12,687 nucleotides of DNA. Origin: Bacteroidota bacterium (GTDB taxonomy: Bacteria > Bacteroidota > Bacteroidia > Chitinophagales > Chitinophagaceae). The stretch is taken from NCBI GenBank assembly GCA_023436425.1, contig JAEZJD010000138.1, positions 1 through 12,687 on the forward strand. Direction: 5' to 3'. The notes beneath the pieces were generated by a model. The model did no database searches, was not told the origin of the DNA, and saw only the letters and a list, made by a program, of their open reading frames with translations. The translations under genes were made by a program, and so were the position numbers. Shown piece by piece: positions 6,737 to 12,687 of the stretch (the first letter of the stretch is position 1; every line of letters begins with the position of its first letter).

Positions 6737-8665
6737 ATGCCCGAAGCGCTTGCGGAAATCAATACGATAGACGCATTTGAAAGAATTGCAGTAAAAATAT
6801 TTTCGAATCTTCAACAAGGATCTGTCATTGCGGCGCAGCAAATTGCTAAAGTGATCCGCGAAAAACAGGCGCAAAATCAAAAATGTGTTCTCGGATTAGC
6901 CACAGGCTCCACACCGCGACCTCTGTATGAAGAGCTGGTTCGGTTGCACAAAGAAGATGGATTGAGTTTCCAAAACGTTGTCACTTTCAACCTCGACGAA
7001 TACTATCCAATTGACAAAGACGTTTGGCAAAGCTATAACAGCTATATGCACAGATACTTGTTCGATCACATTGACATTGATCGGAACAATATTCACATTC
7101 CGGATGGAGAGCTGCCTAAGGCCGATGTGAAAAAACATTGCGCAGACTATGAGAAAAAAATTGAGGATGCAGGCGGCATTGACTTGCAGATTTTAGGCAT
7201 CGGCAATAATGGACACATTGGTTTCAATGAGCCTGGCTCCAGCATTTATTCCAAAACGCGTTTGATAAATCTTGATAATAACACAAGGCTTGCTAACGCT
7301 TACGAGTTTGCAAATATTTCGCAAGTGCCTCGCCTTGCTATTACGATGGGGATTAGCACGATTTTGAAAGCAAAAAAAATCATTCTGCTGGCGTGGGGTC
7401 AGGGCAAAGCTCCCGTAGTGCAGAAATCTGTGGAAGGAAATGTAACAGAAAGTGTTCCTGCCAGCCTGCTGCAACAACATCATGATTGCGTTTTCATATT
7501 AGATACTGCAGCTGCTTCCGAACTAACAAGGTTCAAATCTCCGTGGCTTACCGGTGAAATAGAATGGACACCACAGATGATAAAAAAAGCAGTGGTGAAC
7601 ACAGCGCTCAAAGCAAATAAACCTGTTCTTTCGCTCACCAACAACGACTACAATGAGTTTGGGTTAAGTGATTTGCTTGTGGAAAGAGGCGACGCTTATG
7701 AAGTGAATTTGCAGGTGTATTATATGCTTCGGGATAGCATCACCGGTTGGCCGGGAGGCAAACCCGACGCAATTATTCCGAACCATCCCGAAAGGTCAGA
7801 TCCGTACCCAAAAAGAGTGATCATTTTTTCACCACACCCGGACGATGATATAATCAGCATGGGTGGAACTTTCCAGAGATTGCATGATCAGGGACACGAC
7901 GTCCATGTTGCTTATCAAACTTCCGGCAACATTGCCGTTACCGACGAATTCGTCACTCGTTTTCTCGATTTTGCTGTCGGCTTCGATGAAATTGCAGGCA
8001 TTAGCAGCGAACATTCCGAGCGTATTTTTCTTGAAGCGAGAAACTTCATTGCTACGAAAAAGAAAAATGAAGTTGACACCCCGCTCATTCGTTCCATCAA
8101 AGGATTAATTCGCCGTTGCGAAGCGAAAGCCACTTGTCGCTATGTTGGCATCAGGGAAGAAAACGTCCATTTCCTGAATCTTCCATTTTACGAAACAGGT
8201 ACCGTCGAAAAAAAGCCGATGAGTGAAGATGATGTGCAACTGACAATTGACCTGCTGAAAACCATAAAACCTCACCAGGTATTTGCCGCAGGCGATTTAG
8301 CGGATCCTCATGGCACGCACAAAGTTTGTCTCGACGTAGTCCTTGAAGCGATGAAAAGGCTGAAGGCTGAAGGTGCGCAGTGGGTAAATGATTGCTGGTT
8401 GTGGTTGTACAAAGGCGCATGGCAGGAATGGAACATCGAAGAAATAGAAATGGCAGTACCGATGAGTCCTGATCAGGTGCGAAAGAAACGGTATGGCATT
8501 TTCATTCATCAATCGCAAAAAGATATGGTTCCGTTTCAGGGTAGTGATGCACGTGAATTTTGGCAAAGGGCAGAAGAGCGGAATGCAGATACAGCCGCAA
8601 TCTATGCCCAGCTCGGGCTGACGCACTATGCAGCCATTGAAGCTTTTGTACGGTACAATTACTGA
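6737..8665 (+). CDS. nagB: Glucosamine-6-phosphate deaminase domain fused to PIG-L/LmbE deacetylase domain
   Basis: A 642-residue two-domain protein. Residues about 20-265 are a NagB/6-phosphogluconolactonase fold: LATGSTPRPLY (54-64, phosphate loop), FNLDEYY (84-90, Asp87) and GIGNNGHIGFNEPGSS (154-169, His160 and Glu165). It would convert glucosamine 6-phosphate to fructose 6-phosphate and ammonia. Asn158 replaces the Asp of the E. coli Asp141-His143-Glu148 triad. Residues about 270-350 are a linker. Residues about 358-640 are a PIG-L/LmbE-type zinc deacetylase: FSPHPDDDIISMGG (364-377, with HPDDD in place of HPDDE) and DPHGTH (523-528) as the second metal site. This fused form is known in Bacteroidota under the nagB name; which reaction it really catalyses is uncertain. 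AAGGA lies one base before the ATG, unusually close. A strong terminator upstream implies its own promoter; TATCTTAG at 6713 is one mismatch from the -7 element. Confidence 0.92.
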   Translation: MPEALAEINTIDAFERIAVKIFSNLQQGSVIAAQQIAKVIREKQAQNQKCVLGLATGSTPRPLYEELVRLHKEDGLSFQNVVTFNLDEYYPIDKDVWQSYNSYMHRYLFDHIDIDRNNIHIPDGELPKADVKKHCADYEKKIEDAGGIDLQILGIGNNGHIGFNEPGSSIYSKTRLINLDNNTRLANAYEFANISQVPRLAITMGISTILKAKKIILLAWGQGKAPVVQKSVEGNVTESVPASLLQQHHDCVFILDTAAASELTRFKSPWLTGEIEWTPQMIKKAVVNTALKANKPVLSLTNNDYNEFGLSDLLVERGDAYEVNLQVYYMLRDSITGWPGGKPDAIIPNHPERSDPYPKRVIIFSPHPDDDIISMGGTFQRLHDQGHDVHVAYQTSGNIAVTDEFVTRFLDFAVGFDEIAGISSEHSERIFLEARNFIATKKKNEVDTPLIRSIKGLIRRCEAKATCRYVGIREENVHFLNLPFYETGTVEKKPMSEDDVQLTIDLLKTIKPHQVFAAGDLADPHGTHKVCLDVVLEAMKRLKAEGAQWVNDCWLWLYKGAWQEWNIEEIEMAVPMSPDQVRKKRYGIFIHQSQKDMVPFQGSDAREFWQRAEERNADTAAIYAQLGLTHYAAIEAFVRYNY

Positions 8666-8725
8666 ACAAAAAATTAAAAGTGCGTAGTTAATTGAATTTA
8701 GAAGAAACGATTAGCCGCATTTCTT

Positions 8726-8733
8726 TATTTTTG
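8726..8733 (+). promoter_or_regulatory. -7 promoter element of tRNA-Arg
   Basis: TATTTTTG matches TAnnTTTG exactly and ends 12 bases before the mature tRNA 5' end, which leaves a very short leader. No TTTG -33 element is evident at 19-21 bases upstream. Confidence 0.5.
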
Positions 8734-8745
8734 CTGCCCGATTAC

Positions 8746-8819
8746 GGCCCCGTAGCTCAACTGAATAGAGCATTTGACTACGGATCAAAAGGTTTCAGGT
8801 TTGAATCCTGACGGGGTCA
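8746..8819 (+). tRNA. tRNA-Arg, anticodon ACG
   Basis: A full cloverleaf of 74 bases. The acceptor arms GGCCCCG (8746-8752) and CGGGGTC (8812-8818) pair with one G-T. The D stem is GCTC/GAGC, the anticodon stem TTTGA/TCAAA with loop CTACGGA, and the T stem TCAGG/CCTGA. The anticodon ACG at 8780-8782 reads CGU, and CGC/CGA once A34 is deaminated to inosine. The discriminator is A at 8819; CCA is not encoded (CAG follows), so it must be added after transcription. The D loop has A at position 19 and the T loop is TTTGAAT with T at 56, a paired change from the usual G19-C56. Confidence 0.96.
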
Positions 8820-8834
8820 CAGTTAAGTAACGGA

Positions 8835-8865
8835 AAAGCCGCTTCAGAGCGGCTTTCGTATTTTT
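8835..8865 (+). terminator. Intrinsic terminator after tRNA-Arg
   Basis: AAAGCCGCT (8835-8843) and AGCGGCTTT (8848-8856) form a perfect 9-bp stem with loop TCAG. After CGTA comes a run of five Ts at 8861-8865. The position, 15 bases after the tRNA, fits a single-gene transcript. Confidence 0.85.
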
Positions 8866-8978
8866 CTCATTCGTTTGTTTAGATACCAGCGTGTTTAGCT
8901 CGCAGCAAATTGTTCCGGCAACAAAACGCTCGAACAACTGCGTTCTCCCTGTGGCATAGATTTTTACACTTTCCGTGC

Positions 8979-9929
8979 ATGATTTGTTTCCACAAATGCA
9001 ACAAAAATTTCATCCTTGTTGTAACGTTTCTTTTCAGCCTCAATGTATTCGCAAACGATACATCGTTGCTTAAAACAGCTGACACAATCGATAAAAATCT
9101 GTTTTACCGCATCGACACACCGCCACGGCAGGTGTACAAAATAAATATTGCGGGAACCCTCATTGCAGGTGTAGCCGCCACTGCTGCGAACATAATCGCG
9201 ATAAACAACATTATTCACAACAAACCGGACCTGACATTGGAAGAAGTACAGGCGGTAAATCGCAACAGCGTCAATCGTTTCGACCGGTGGGCTTTGGATT
9301 TAGATCCTACCAAGAGAGATAAAAACTATGCACGTTCCGATCACGTGTTAACCGGCATATTTGCAATGTCAGGCGCTTCCATTTTGTTGAATAAAGACAC
9401 CAGAAAAGATTGGCTGCGCTTGGCGCTGATGTATTACCAGACTCAGTTCGTCACCTTCGCTGTTTACGACTTCAGCCCGTTCGGTCCGACGTTTCAAAAT
9501 AAGTTAAGACCGGTAGTTTATTATTCCTACTTTCCAATTGAACTGCGCCGCCGTGGCAATCAAAAAAATTCTTTTTACAGCGGCCATGTTGCAAATGCCA
9601 CGTCTGCCACCTTCTTCGCGGTAAAAGTTTTCAGCGATTATCATCCGGAGCTCGGTCGAAAAAAATATTTGTTATATGGTCTTGCTTCCATTCCACCGCT
9701 TGTTAATGGCTGGCTCAGGATAAAAGCATTGGCACATTTTCCTTCCGACGTTTTAGCGGGCTATCTGATTGGTGGCGCATTTGGAATTCTCATACCCGAA
9801 CTGCACCGGATTAAAGGTCCACGCCTGCAACTGAACACATATTTTGATGGATACAGTAAAGGAATGCAGCTGACCTGGAATATTGCACCACGAAAGAGAG
9901 AACTGAAGCCGGAAATCCTTTTACGTTAG
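8979..9929 (+). CDS. PAP2-superfamily phosphatase with signal peptide
   Basis: A 316-residue protein of the type 2 phosphatidic acid phosphatase superfamily, which removes phosphate from lipid phosphates or pyrophosphates at the membrane or in the periplasm. Motif 1 appears as KLRPVVYY (175-182), motif 2 as FYSGHVANA (199-207; Ser201, Gly202, His203) and motif 3 as R247-x5-H253-x3-D257 in LRIKALAHFPSDV. The Lys that normally stands seven residues before the Arg of motif 1 is a Pro here. Residues 1-25 (basic start, hydrophobic FILVVTFLFSLNVFA) form a signal peptide; further hydrophobic stretches lie at about 56-78, 122-137, 229-245 and 257-273. The open frame extends to a TTG at 8910, but the ATG at 8979 gives a clean signal peptide and was chosen. 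The stop codon interlocks with that of the opposing gene. Confidence 0.85.
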   Translation: MICFHKCNKNFILVVTFLFSLNVFANDTSLLKTADTIDKNLFYRIDTPPRQVYKINIAGTLIAGVAATAANIIAINNIIHNKPDLTLEEVQAVNRNSVNRFDRWALDLDPTKRDKNYARSDHVLTGIFAMSGASILLNKDTRKDWLRLALMYYQTQFVTFAVYDFSPFGPTFQNKLRPVVYYSYFPIELRRRGNQKNSFYSGHVANATSATFFAVKVFSDYHPELGRKKYLLYGLASIPPLVNGWLRIKALAHFPSDVLAGYLIGGAFGILIPELHRIKGPRLQLNTYFDGYSKGMQLTWNIAPRKRELKPEILLR

Positions 9930-10252
9930 GCCCAGCTGTATAATTTGTACGCAATTCGTTGCTTCTCCAGATACGTTTTTATTTCCAGCACGCAGTCGCA
10001 GTCGTTAAACTTCGTGACCAATGCTTCCAATAAATCTTTTCGCGCAAACGGATTCAAATTCAAAACATGCCGCAATTCAGCCACACTTTCTTCAGGAAGA
10101 ATGACAGCATATTCACAATGTAAGTCGCCGTACTGGGCTAACACTTCTTCACCGCTTTCTAACGCTTCAATTACCAGTTCACCACCTTCAAAGCCAGCTG
10201 TAATATGGATTTCAATACCATCATTGCTATAATGAAACAAAGTTCTTTTCAT
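9926..10252 (-). CDS. Hypothetical protein, 108 residues
   Basis: I do not recognise a family. It starts at the ATG at 10252 (MKRTLFHYSNDGIEI). The first half looks beta-rich and acidic (GGELVIEALESGEEVLAQYGD, EYAVILPEE). The second half is helical (DLLEALVTKF, LEIKTYLEKQRIAYKLY) and includes a CDC pair near residues 84-86. No signal peptide or membrane segment, so a small cytoplasmic protein is likely. Its TAA stop overlaps the TAG of the PAP2 gene by antiparallel sharing of TTAG, which leaves no room for a terminator between them. The codon pattern and ATG start support a real gene. Confidence 0.7.
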   Translation of the reverse strand: MKRTLFHYSNDGIEIHITAGFEGGELVIEALESGEEVLAQYGDLHCEYAVILPEESVAELRHVLNLNPFARKDLLEALVTKFNDCDCVLEIKTYLEKQRIAYKLYSWA

Positions 10253-10350
10253 TTTTCACGTATTTAGAACGTAAAGATGAAAAGGCTGATAGCATCCTAT
10301 TTGCAAAGTGAATTTTATTCTAAAAAAAATTTGGAAACGCGTAATGTTGT

Positions 10351-10785
10351 TTAGTCGAGCCATTGAAACTCTTCAGCTCGCGGCATTTTGTTGAAAACAT
10401 TATGCACAATTTCCGGAGGTGTGAACAGCTTTCTTAACTGCAAATTGATCCATGCACCATCGAGATTAATGATTGCAGCAAGATCGCTGCTCTTAAAAAT
10501 TTGGTGCTGAATGGTCCAACGTGAGAAATCTCTTTTTCCTTTTTTTACGGCGAGGTCCATGCACACCTCGTCACCGAGGCGAATCTCTCTTCGAAAAATA
10601 CATTCCTCACGAAAGATGATGGGACCAAACTGCATCTTGTTCATCACTTCCGATGTGAGGCCATACTCGTTTAAAAACTCAATCCTGCAGAAGGCACCCC
10701 AATCGTAGTAAACGGAATGGCGCAAATGAAAATTAGGGTCAAGATCTGCCCATCTTATTTGCATATTTCTGCTGAACTCATTCAT
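10351..10785 (-). CDS. Hot-dog fold acyl-CoA thioesterase-like protein
   Basis: A 144-residue member of the 4-hydroxybenzoyl-CoA thioesterase-like family, which hydrolyses acyl-CoA thioesters in the cytoplasm; the substrate is unknown. The N-terminal IRWADLDPNFHLRHSVYYDW (10-29) matches the family pattern R-x-x-D-x-D-x-x-x-H-x-x-x-x-x-Y, with Asp14 or Asp16 the candidate catalytic acid. The usual GHVNN is replaced by NFHLRHS. The long hot-dog helix follows (FLNEYGLTSEVM), then strands including FREECIFRREIRLGDEV and FSRWTIQHQIF. The length is typical. It starts at the ATG at 10785 and is divergent from the FKBP gene. The 98-base gap downstream, before the 108-residue gene on the same strand, shows no terminator or clear promoter. 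Confidence 0.85.
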   Translation of the reverse strand: MNEFSRNMQIRWADLDPNFHLRHSVYYDWGAFCRIEFLNEYGLTSEVMNKMQFGPIIFREECIFRREIRLGDEVCMDLAVKKGKRDFSRWTIQHQIFKSSDLAAIINLDGAWINLQLRKLFTPPEIVHNVFNKMPRAEEFQWLD

Positions 10786-10886
10786 CGGATTCTGTTTATA
10801 AAAAGACGAAAAGCGTGTTTAACGACGCTGGTGCAAAAGACGGCTAAATTAATTTATCATTCACAAGTGAGAATGGATGAGAAGAT

Positions 10887-10894
10887 TATTTTTG
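10887..10894 (+). promoter_or_regulatory. -7 promoter element of the FKBP isomerase gene
   Basis: TATTTTTG matches TAnnTTTG exactly, 17 bases before the ATG. This leaves a short A-rich leader (AACAAATAAAG), a common arrangement in Bacteroidota. No convincing -33 TTTG is present. Confidence 0.5.
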
Positions 10895-10911
10895 TTGCTT
10901 AACAAATAAAG

Positions 10912-11628
10912 ATGAAAAAAATTCTGTTCCTATTTTTAAGTGTTGCTGTCTTAAGTGCGTATGGCCAAAAAACTCCTCCGAAAAAACCAGCCACCCCCGC
11001 TCCCGCGAAAAAGCAAAGTGTTGTTTTGAAAACTTTGGAAGATTCAGTGGCATATGCGATTGGGGTTAATGCTGCAAGTTTTTACAAACAACAAGGCTTT
11101 AAAAACCTGAATACAACTTTGATGTCGCAGGCTATTAAAGATGTTTTTGCAAGTGCGCCAACACAAATTCCGGAAATGGCGTGTAACGAAATAATTATGA
11201 AGTACATGGATGTTTTGCAGAAAGAGAAAGCAAAACCAACGATAGCAGCAAGCGAAAAATTTTTGGCTGAAAACAAAAAGAAATCTGAAGTAAAAACCAC
11301 TGCATCCGGTCTGCAGTATGAAGTGATTACACAAGGAACAGGTACAAAGCCAACGGCTGCCGATACTGTCGTTGTTAATTATCGTGGGACATTGGTCGAT
11401 GGAACAGAGTTCGACAATTCATACAAAAGAGGACAGCCAATTGAATTTCCGCTGAACAGAGTTATTCCAGGTTGGACAGAAGGTTTGCAACTTATGTCTG
11501 CCGGATCGAAATACAAATTCTATATTCCCTACCAACTTGCTTATGGCTTACATGGCAACGGCGGCATTCCGGGTGGCGCAGCTTTGATATTCGAGGTGGA
11601 GCTACTGAATGTGAAGCAAGCGAAGTAG
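10912..11628 (+). CDS. Periplasmic FKBP-type peptidyl-prolyl cis-trans isomerase
   Basis: Speeds proline cis-trans isomerisation during folding of exported proteins. Residues 1-18 are a signal peptide (MKKILFLFLSVAVLSAYG-Q); the residue after the cut is Gln, not Cys, so it is not a lipoprotein. A Pro/Lys-rich spacer covers 20-36. Residues 40-125 form the helical FKBP_N dimerisation/chaperone domain (SVAYAIGVN, then KYMDVLQKEKAK). The FKBP core is at 128-235 and keeps the active-site set: Tyr157, Phe167, Asp168, VIPGW (184-188), AYG (210-212) and IFEVELL (226-232). This is the FkpA/Mip architecture and its length is typical. An exact -7 element lies upstream and a terminator downstream, so it is a single-gene transcript, convergent with cmk. 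Confidence 0.95.
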   Translation: MKKILFLFLSVAVLSAYGQKTPPKKPATPAPAKKQSVVLKTLEDSVAYAIGVNAASFYKQQGFKNLNTTLMSQAIKDVFASAPTQIPEMACNEIIMKYMDVLQKEKAKPTIAASEKFLAENKKKSEVKTTASGLQYEVITQGTGTKPTAADTVVVNYRGTLVDGTEFDNSYKRGQPIEFPLNRVIPGWTEGLQLMSAGSKYKFYIPYQLAYGLHGNGGIPGGAALIFEVELLNVKQAK

Positions 11629-11652
11629 AACGATAACTCAAATTCATTTGAA

Positions 11653-11679
11653 AGGGCATCATTGAGATGCTCTTTTTTT
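11653..11679. terminator. Terminator between convergent FKBP and cmk genes
   Basis: AGGGCATC (11653-11660) and GATGCTCT (11666-11673) form an 8-bp stem with one G-T pair and loop ATTGA, followed by T7 (11673-11679). It is a good terminator for the plus-strand FKBP gene. On the minus strand the same hairpin is followed by only TTTC, so it is weaker for cmk. The T-run overlaps the cmk stop codon. Confidence 0.8.
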
Positions 11680-12364
11680 ATGCTGATTGCAAAATGTGAT
11701 CTTGCGACCACTTGAGTGCTTTTTGAAATTGCTCTTTTTCAGTCAGGTTGGTGTTGTCCAGTTCAATTGCATCATCGGCTTTTCTGAGCGGACTTACATC
11801 ACGGTGAGAGTCAATATAGTCCCGTAGTTCAAGGTTGGTTTTCACTTCATCTATGGTAACGTTTGGATTTTTCTCGAACAACTCTTTAAATCTCCTTTCC
11901 ACCCGAACTGCATTGTCGGCAGTCATAAAAATTTTTAGTTCTGCGTCAGGAAAAACAACTGTTCCAATATCCCTGCCGTCCATCACGATTCCCCTGCCCT
12001 TGCCAAGCCTTTGTTGTTGCGCTACGGCAAATTCCCGCACTTCTTTGATGGCTGCCACATCGCTTACTTTTTCTGCTATTACCAGATCGCGAATGACATA
12101 CTCTACATTCTCACCATTCAGGTAAATTTCACTCGCTTTACTGTGGGAATTATAAATGAATTCGAGCGAAATATCTTTCAATGCTGCCTTCACTTCTTTT
12201 GGATCCGTCCAATCGACATGGTTGCGCAGAAAATATAATGTTATAGCACGGTACATGGCGCCACTGTCAACGTACACATAATTCAGCGCCTTTGCCAACT
12301 GTTTAGCGAGTGTGCTTTTGCCACACGATGACCAACCATCTATGGTGATAATGATCTTCTTCAC
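11678..12364 (-). CDS. cmk: Cytidylate kinase
   Basis: Phosphorylates CMP and dCMP with ATP, in cytoplasmic pyrimidine nucleotide salvage. The Walker A loop GWSSCGKST (10-18) is followed by DSGAMYRA (33-40), VIRDL (90-94), DGRDIGTVVFPDAELKIF (129-146) and RDYIDSHRDVSPLRKADDAIELD (181-203), the full set of CMP-binding and lid residues. Its 228 residues match the family. The start codon is GTG at 12364; an in-frame TAA lies upstream with no ATG between, so GTG is the only standard start. No SD is obvious. The stop codon lies in the T-run of the convergent FKBP terminator. The 99-base gap to the next gene is divergent. Confidence 0.96.
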   Translation of the reverse strand: MKKIIITIDGWSSCGKSTLAKQLAKALNYVYVDSGAMYRAITLYFLRNHVDWTDPKEVKAALKDISLEFIYNSHSKASEIYLNGENVEYVIRDLVIAEKVSDVAAIKEVREFAVAQQQRLGKGRGIVMDGRDIGTVVFPDAELKIFMTADNAVRVERRFKELFEKNPNVTIDEVKTNLELRDYIDSHRDVSPLRKADDAIELDNTNLTEKEQFQKALKWSQDHILQSA

Positions 12365-12367
12365 GAT

Positions 12368-12421
12368 TGCAAAAATGGCAATGATATGTTAGTTGACAAA
12401 ATCGTAAGTAGTGCAAAAATG
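12368..12421. repeat. Direct repeat TGCAAAAATG upstream of cmk
   Basis: TGCAAAAATG occurs at 12368-12377 and again at 12412-12421, 44 bases apart, in the gap between the divergent cmk and right-edge genes. It could be a binding site pair; a chance match in an A-rich gap is also possible. Confidence 0.3.
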
Positions 12422-12440
12422 TGAGGCAGCGTGGTTATAG

Positions 12441-12448
12441 TATATTTA
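12441..12448 (+). promoter_or_regulatory. Possible -7 element of the right-edge gene
   Basis: TATATTTA differs from TAnnTTTG at the last base and lies 15 bases before the ATG. The region is AT-rich, so the support is weak. Confidence 0.2.
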
Positions 12449-12463
12449 TATAAACTAATAGTT

Positions 12464-12687
12464 ATGAGAGGAGTCATTTTCACTGCATCCTGCATCATCG
12501 TTAGCTTAACTGTGTCTGCACAAAAAAAGAATAAAATAAAGGATACCGTGCAAACTTTACAAATTCTGAATGTGATATCAGATCCGGTTGAAGTTGACTT
12601 TGATCCTACGTTGTTTTTCTTAGCTTGTGCAGACATTAAATCTCCCCACAAAACGGCTTCAGAATGGCTGAAGTATGTTTCTGCAAC
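12464..12687 (+). CDS. N-terminal part of a secreted hypothetical protein (runs off right edge)
   Basis: The ATG at 12464 opens a frame of 74 codons with no stop, cut by the window edge. Residues 1-19 form a signal peptide (MRGVIFTASCIIVSLTVSA-Q), followed by a Lys-rich stretch (KKNKIKD). The mature part (QTLQILNVISDPVEVDFDP, then LACADIKSPHKTASEWLK) matches no family I can name. Cys10 lies in the hydrophobic core and is not a lipobox, so the protein is predicted periplasmic or secreted, not a lipoprotein. Confidence 0.65.
   Translation, partial: MRGVIFTASCIIVSLTVSAQKKNKIKDTVQTLQILNVISDPVEVDFDPTLFFLACADIKSPHKTASEWLKYVSA

Noticed and set aside
6588..6770. Plus-strand 60-codon frame linking the small gene to nagB
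   Set aside because: It runs through a strong terminator and overlaps the start of the NagB gene in another frame; no support as a protein.
8910..8978. TTG start adding 23 residues to the PAP2 protein
   Set aside because: The extension puts Arg/His-rich text before the signal peptide; starting at ATG 8979 gives a normal signal sequence.
8820..8978. Integration site downstream of tRNA-Arg
   Set aside because: tRNA genes are common targets, but no repeat of the tRNA 3' end, integrase or mobile gene follows.
10717..10902. Plus-strand 61-codon frame in the thioesterase-FKBP gap
   Set aside because: It is antisense to the thioesterase start and then runs through the exact -7 element of the FKBP gene; composition is not protein-like.
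12361..12651. Minus-strand 96-codon frame at the right edge
   Set aside because: It is antisense to the signal-peptide-bearing right-edge gene and overlaps the cmk start.

Overview
The window looks like a chromosomal segment of a Bacteroidota species, probably of the Chitinophagaceae/Sphingobacteriales type. This is inferred from several sequence signs: exact matches to the Bacteroidota -7 promoter element TAnnTTTG ahead of three genes (pfkA, tRNA-Arg, the FKBP isomerase), generally weak Shine-Dalgarno sequences, a secreted multi-domain PKD/Ig-like protein, and a glucosamine-6-phosphate deaminase fused to a PIG-L deacetylase. I see no insertion sequence, phage gene, CRISPR array or integration scar. 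It reads as ordinary core genome with some unusual residues in central-metabolism enzymes.

Layout, left to right. (1) 1-1420, minus strand: 5' part of a large secreted PKD/Ig-like protein that runs off the left edge. (2) 1567-4536, plus strand: a 60-codon unknown gene, then 6-phosphofructokinase (pfkA) and pyruvate kinase (pyk), the two classical control enzymes of glycolysis. (3) 4547-5064: an inverted repeat after pyk facing a small minus-strand DUF1761-type membrane protein. (4) 5126-8665, plus strand: an FAD amine oxidase, a small hydrophilic protein whose stop codon lies inside a strong terminator, and the two-domain NagB/PIG-L protein. (5) 8746-8865: tRNA-Arg(ACG) with its own -7 element and terminator. 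(6) 8979-10785: a PAP2-type phosphatase with a signal peptide, converging with interlocked stop codons on an unknown 108-residue protein, followed by a minus-strand hot-dog thioesterase. (7) 10912-12364: a periplasmic FKBP peptidyl-prolyl isomerase and a GTG-started cytidylate kinase (cmk), convergent around a shared hairpin. (8) 12464 to the right edge: the start of a secreted protein.

How the genes fit together: the NagB half of the fusion would release fructose 6-phosphate, the substrate of PfkA, and Pyk closes the pathway, so amino-sugar entry and glycolysis sit close together. They are separated by terminators and unrelated genes, so this is proximity and not an operon. The most notable points are a pyruvate kinase carrying the Leu/Gln/Lys/Val signature of potassium-independent enzymes, a PfkA with Lys in place of the usual Asn in its TIDND catalytic loop, a NagB domain lacking the first Asp of the catalytic triad, and a tRNA-Arg in which the universal G19-C56 elbow pair appears replaced by A19-U56. 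I do not see a clearly new multi-gene system here.
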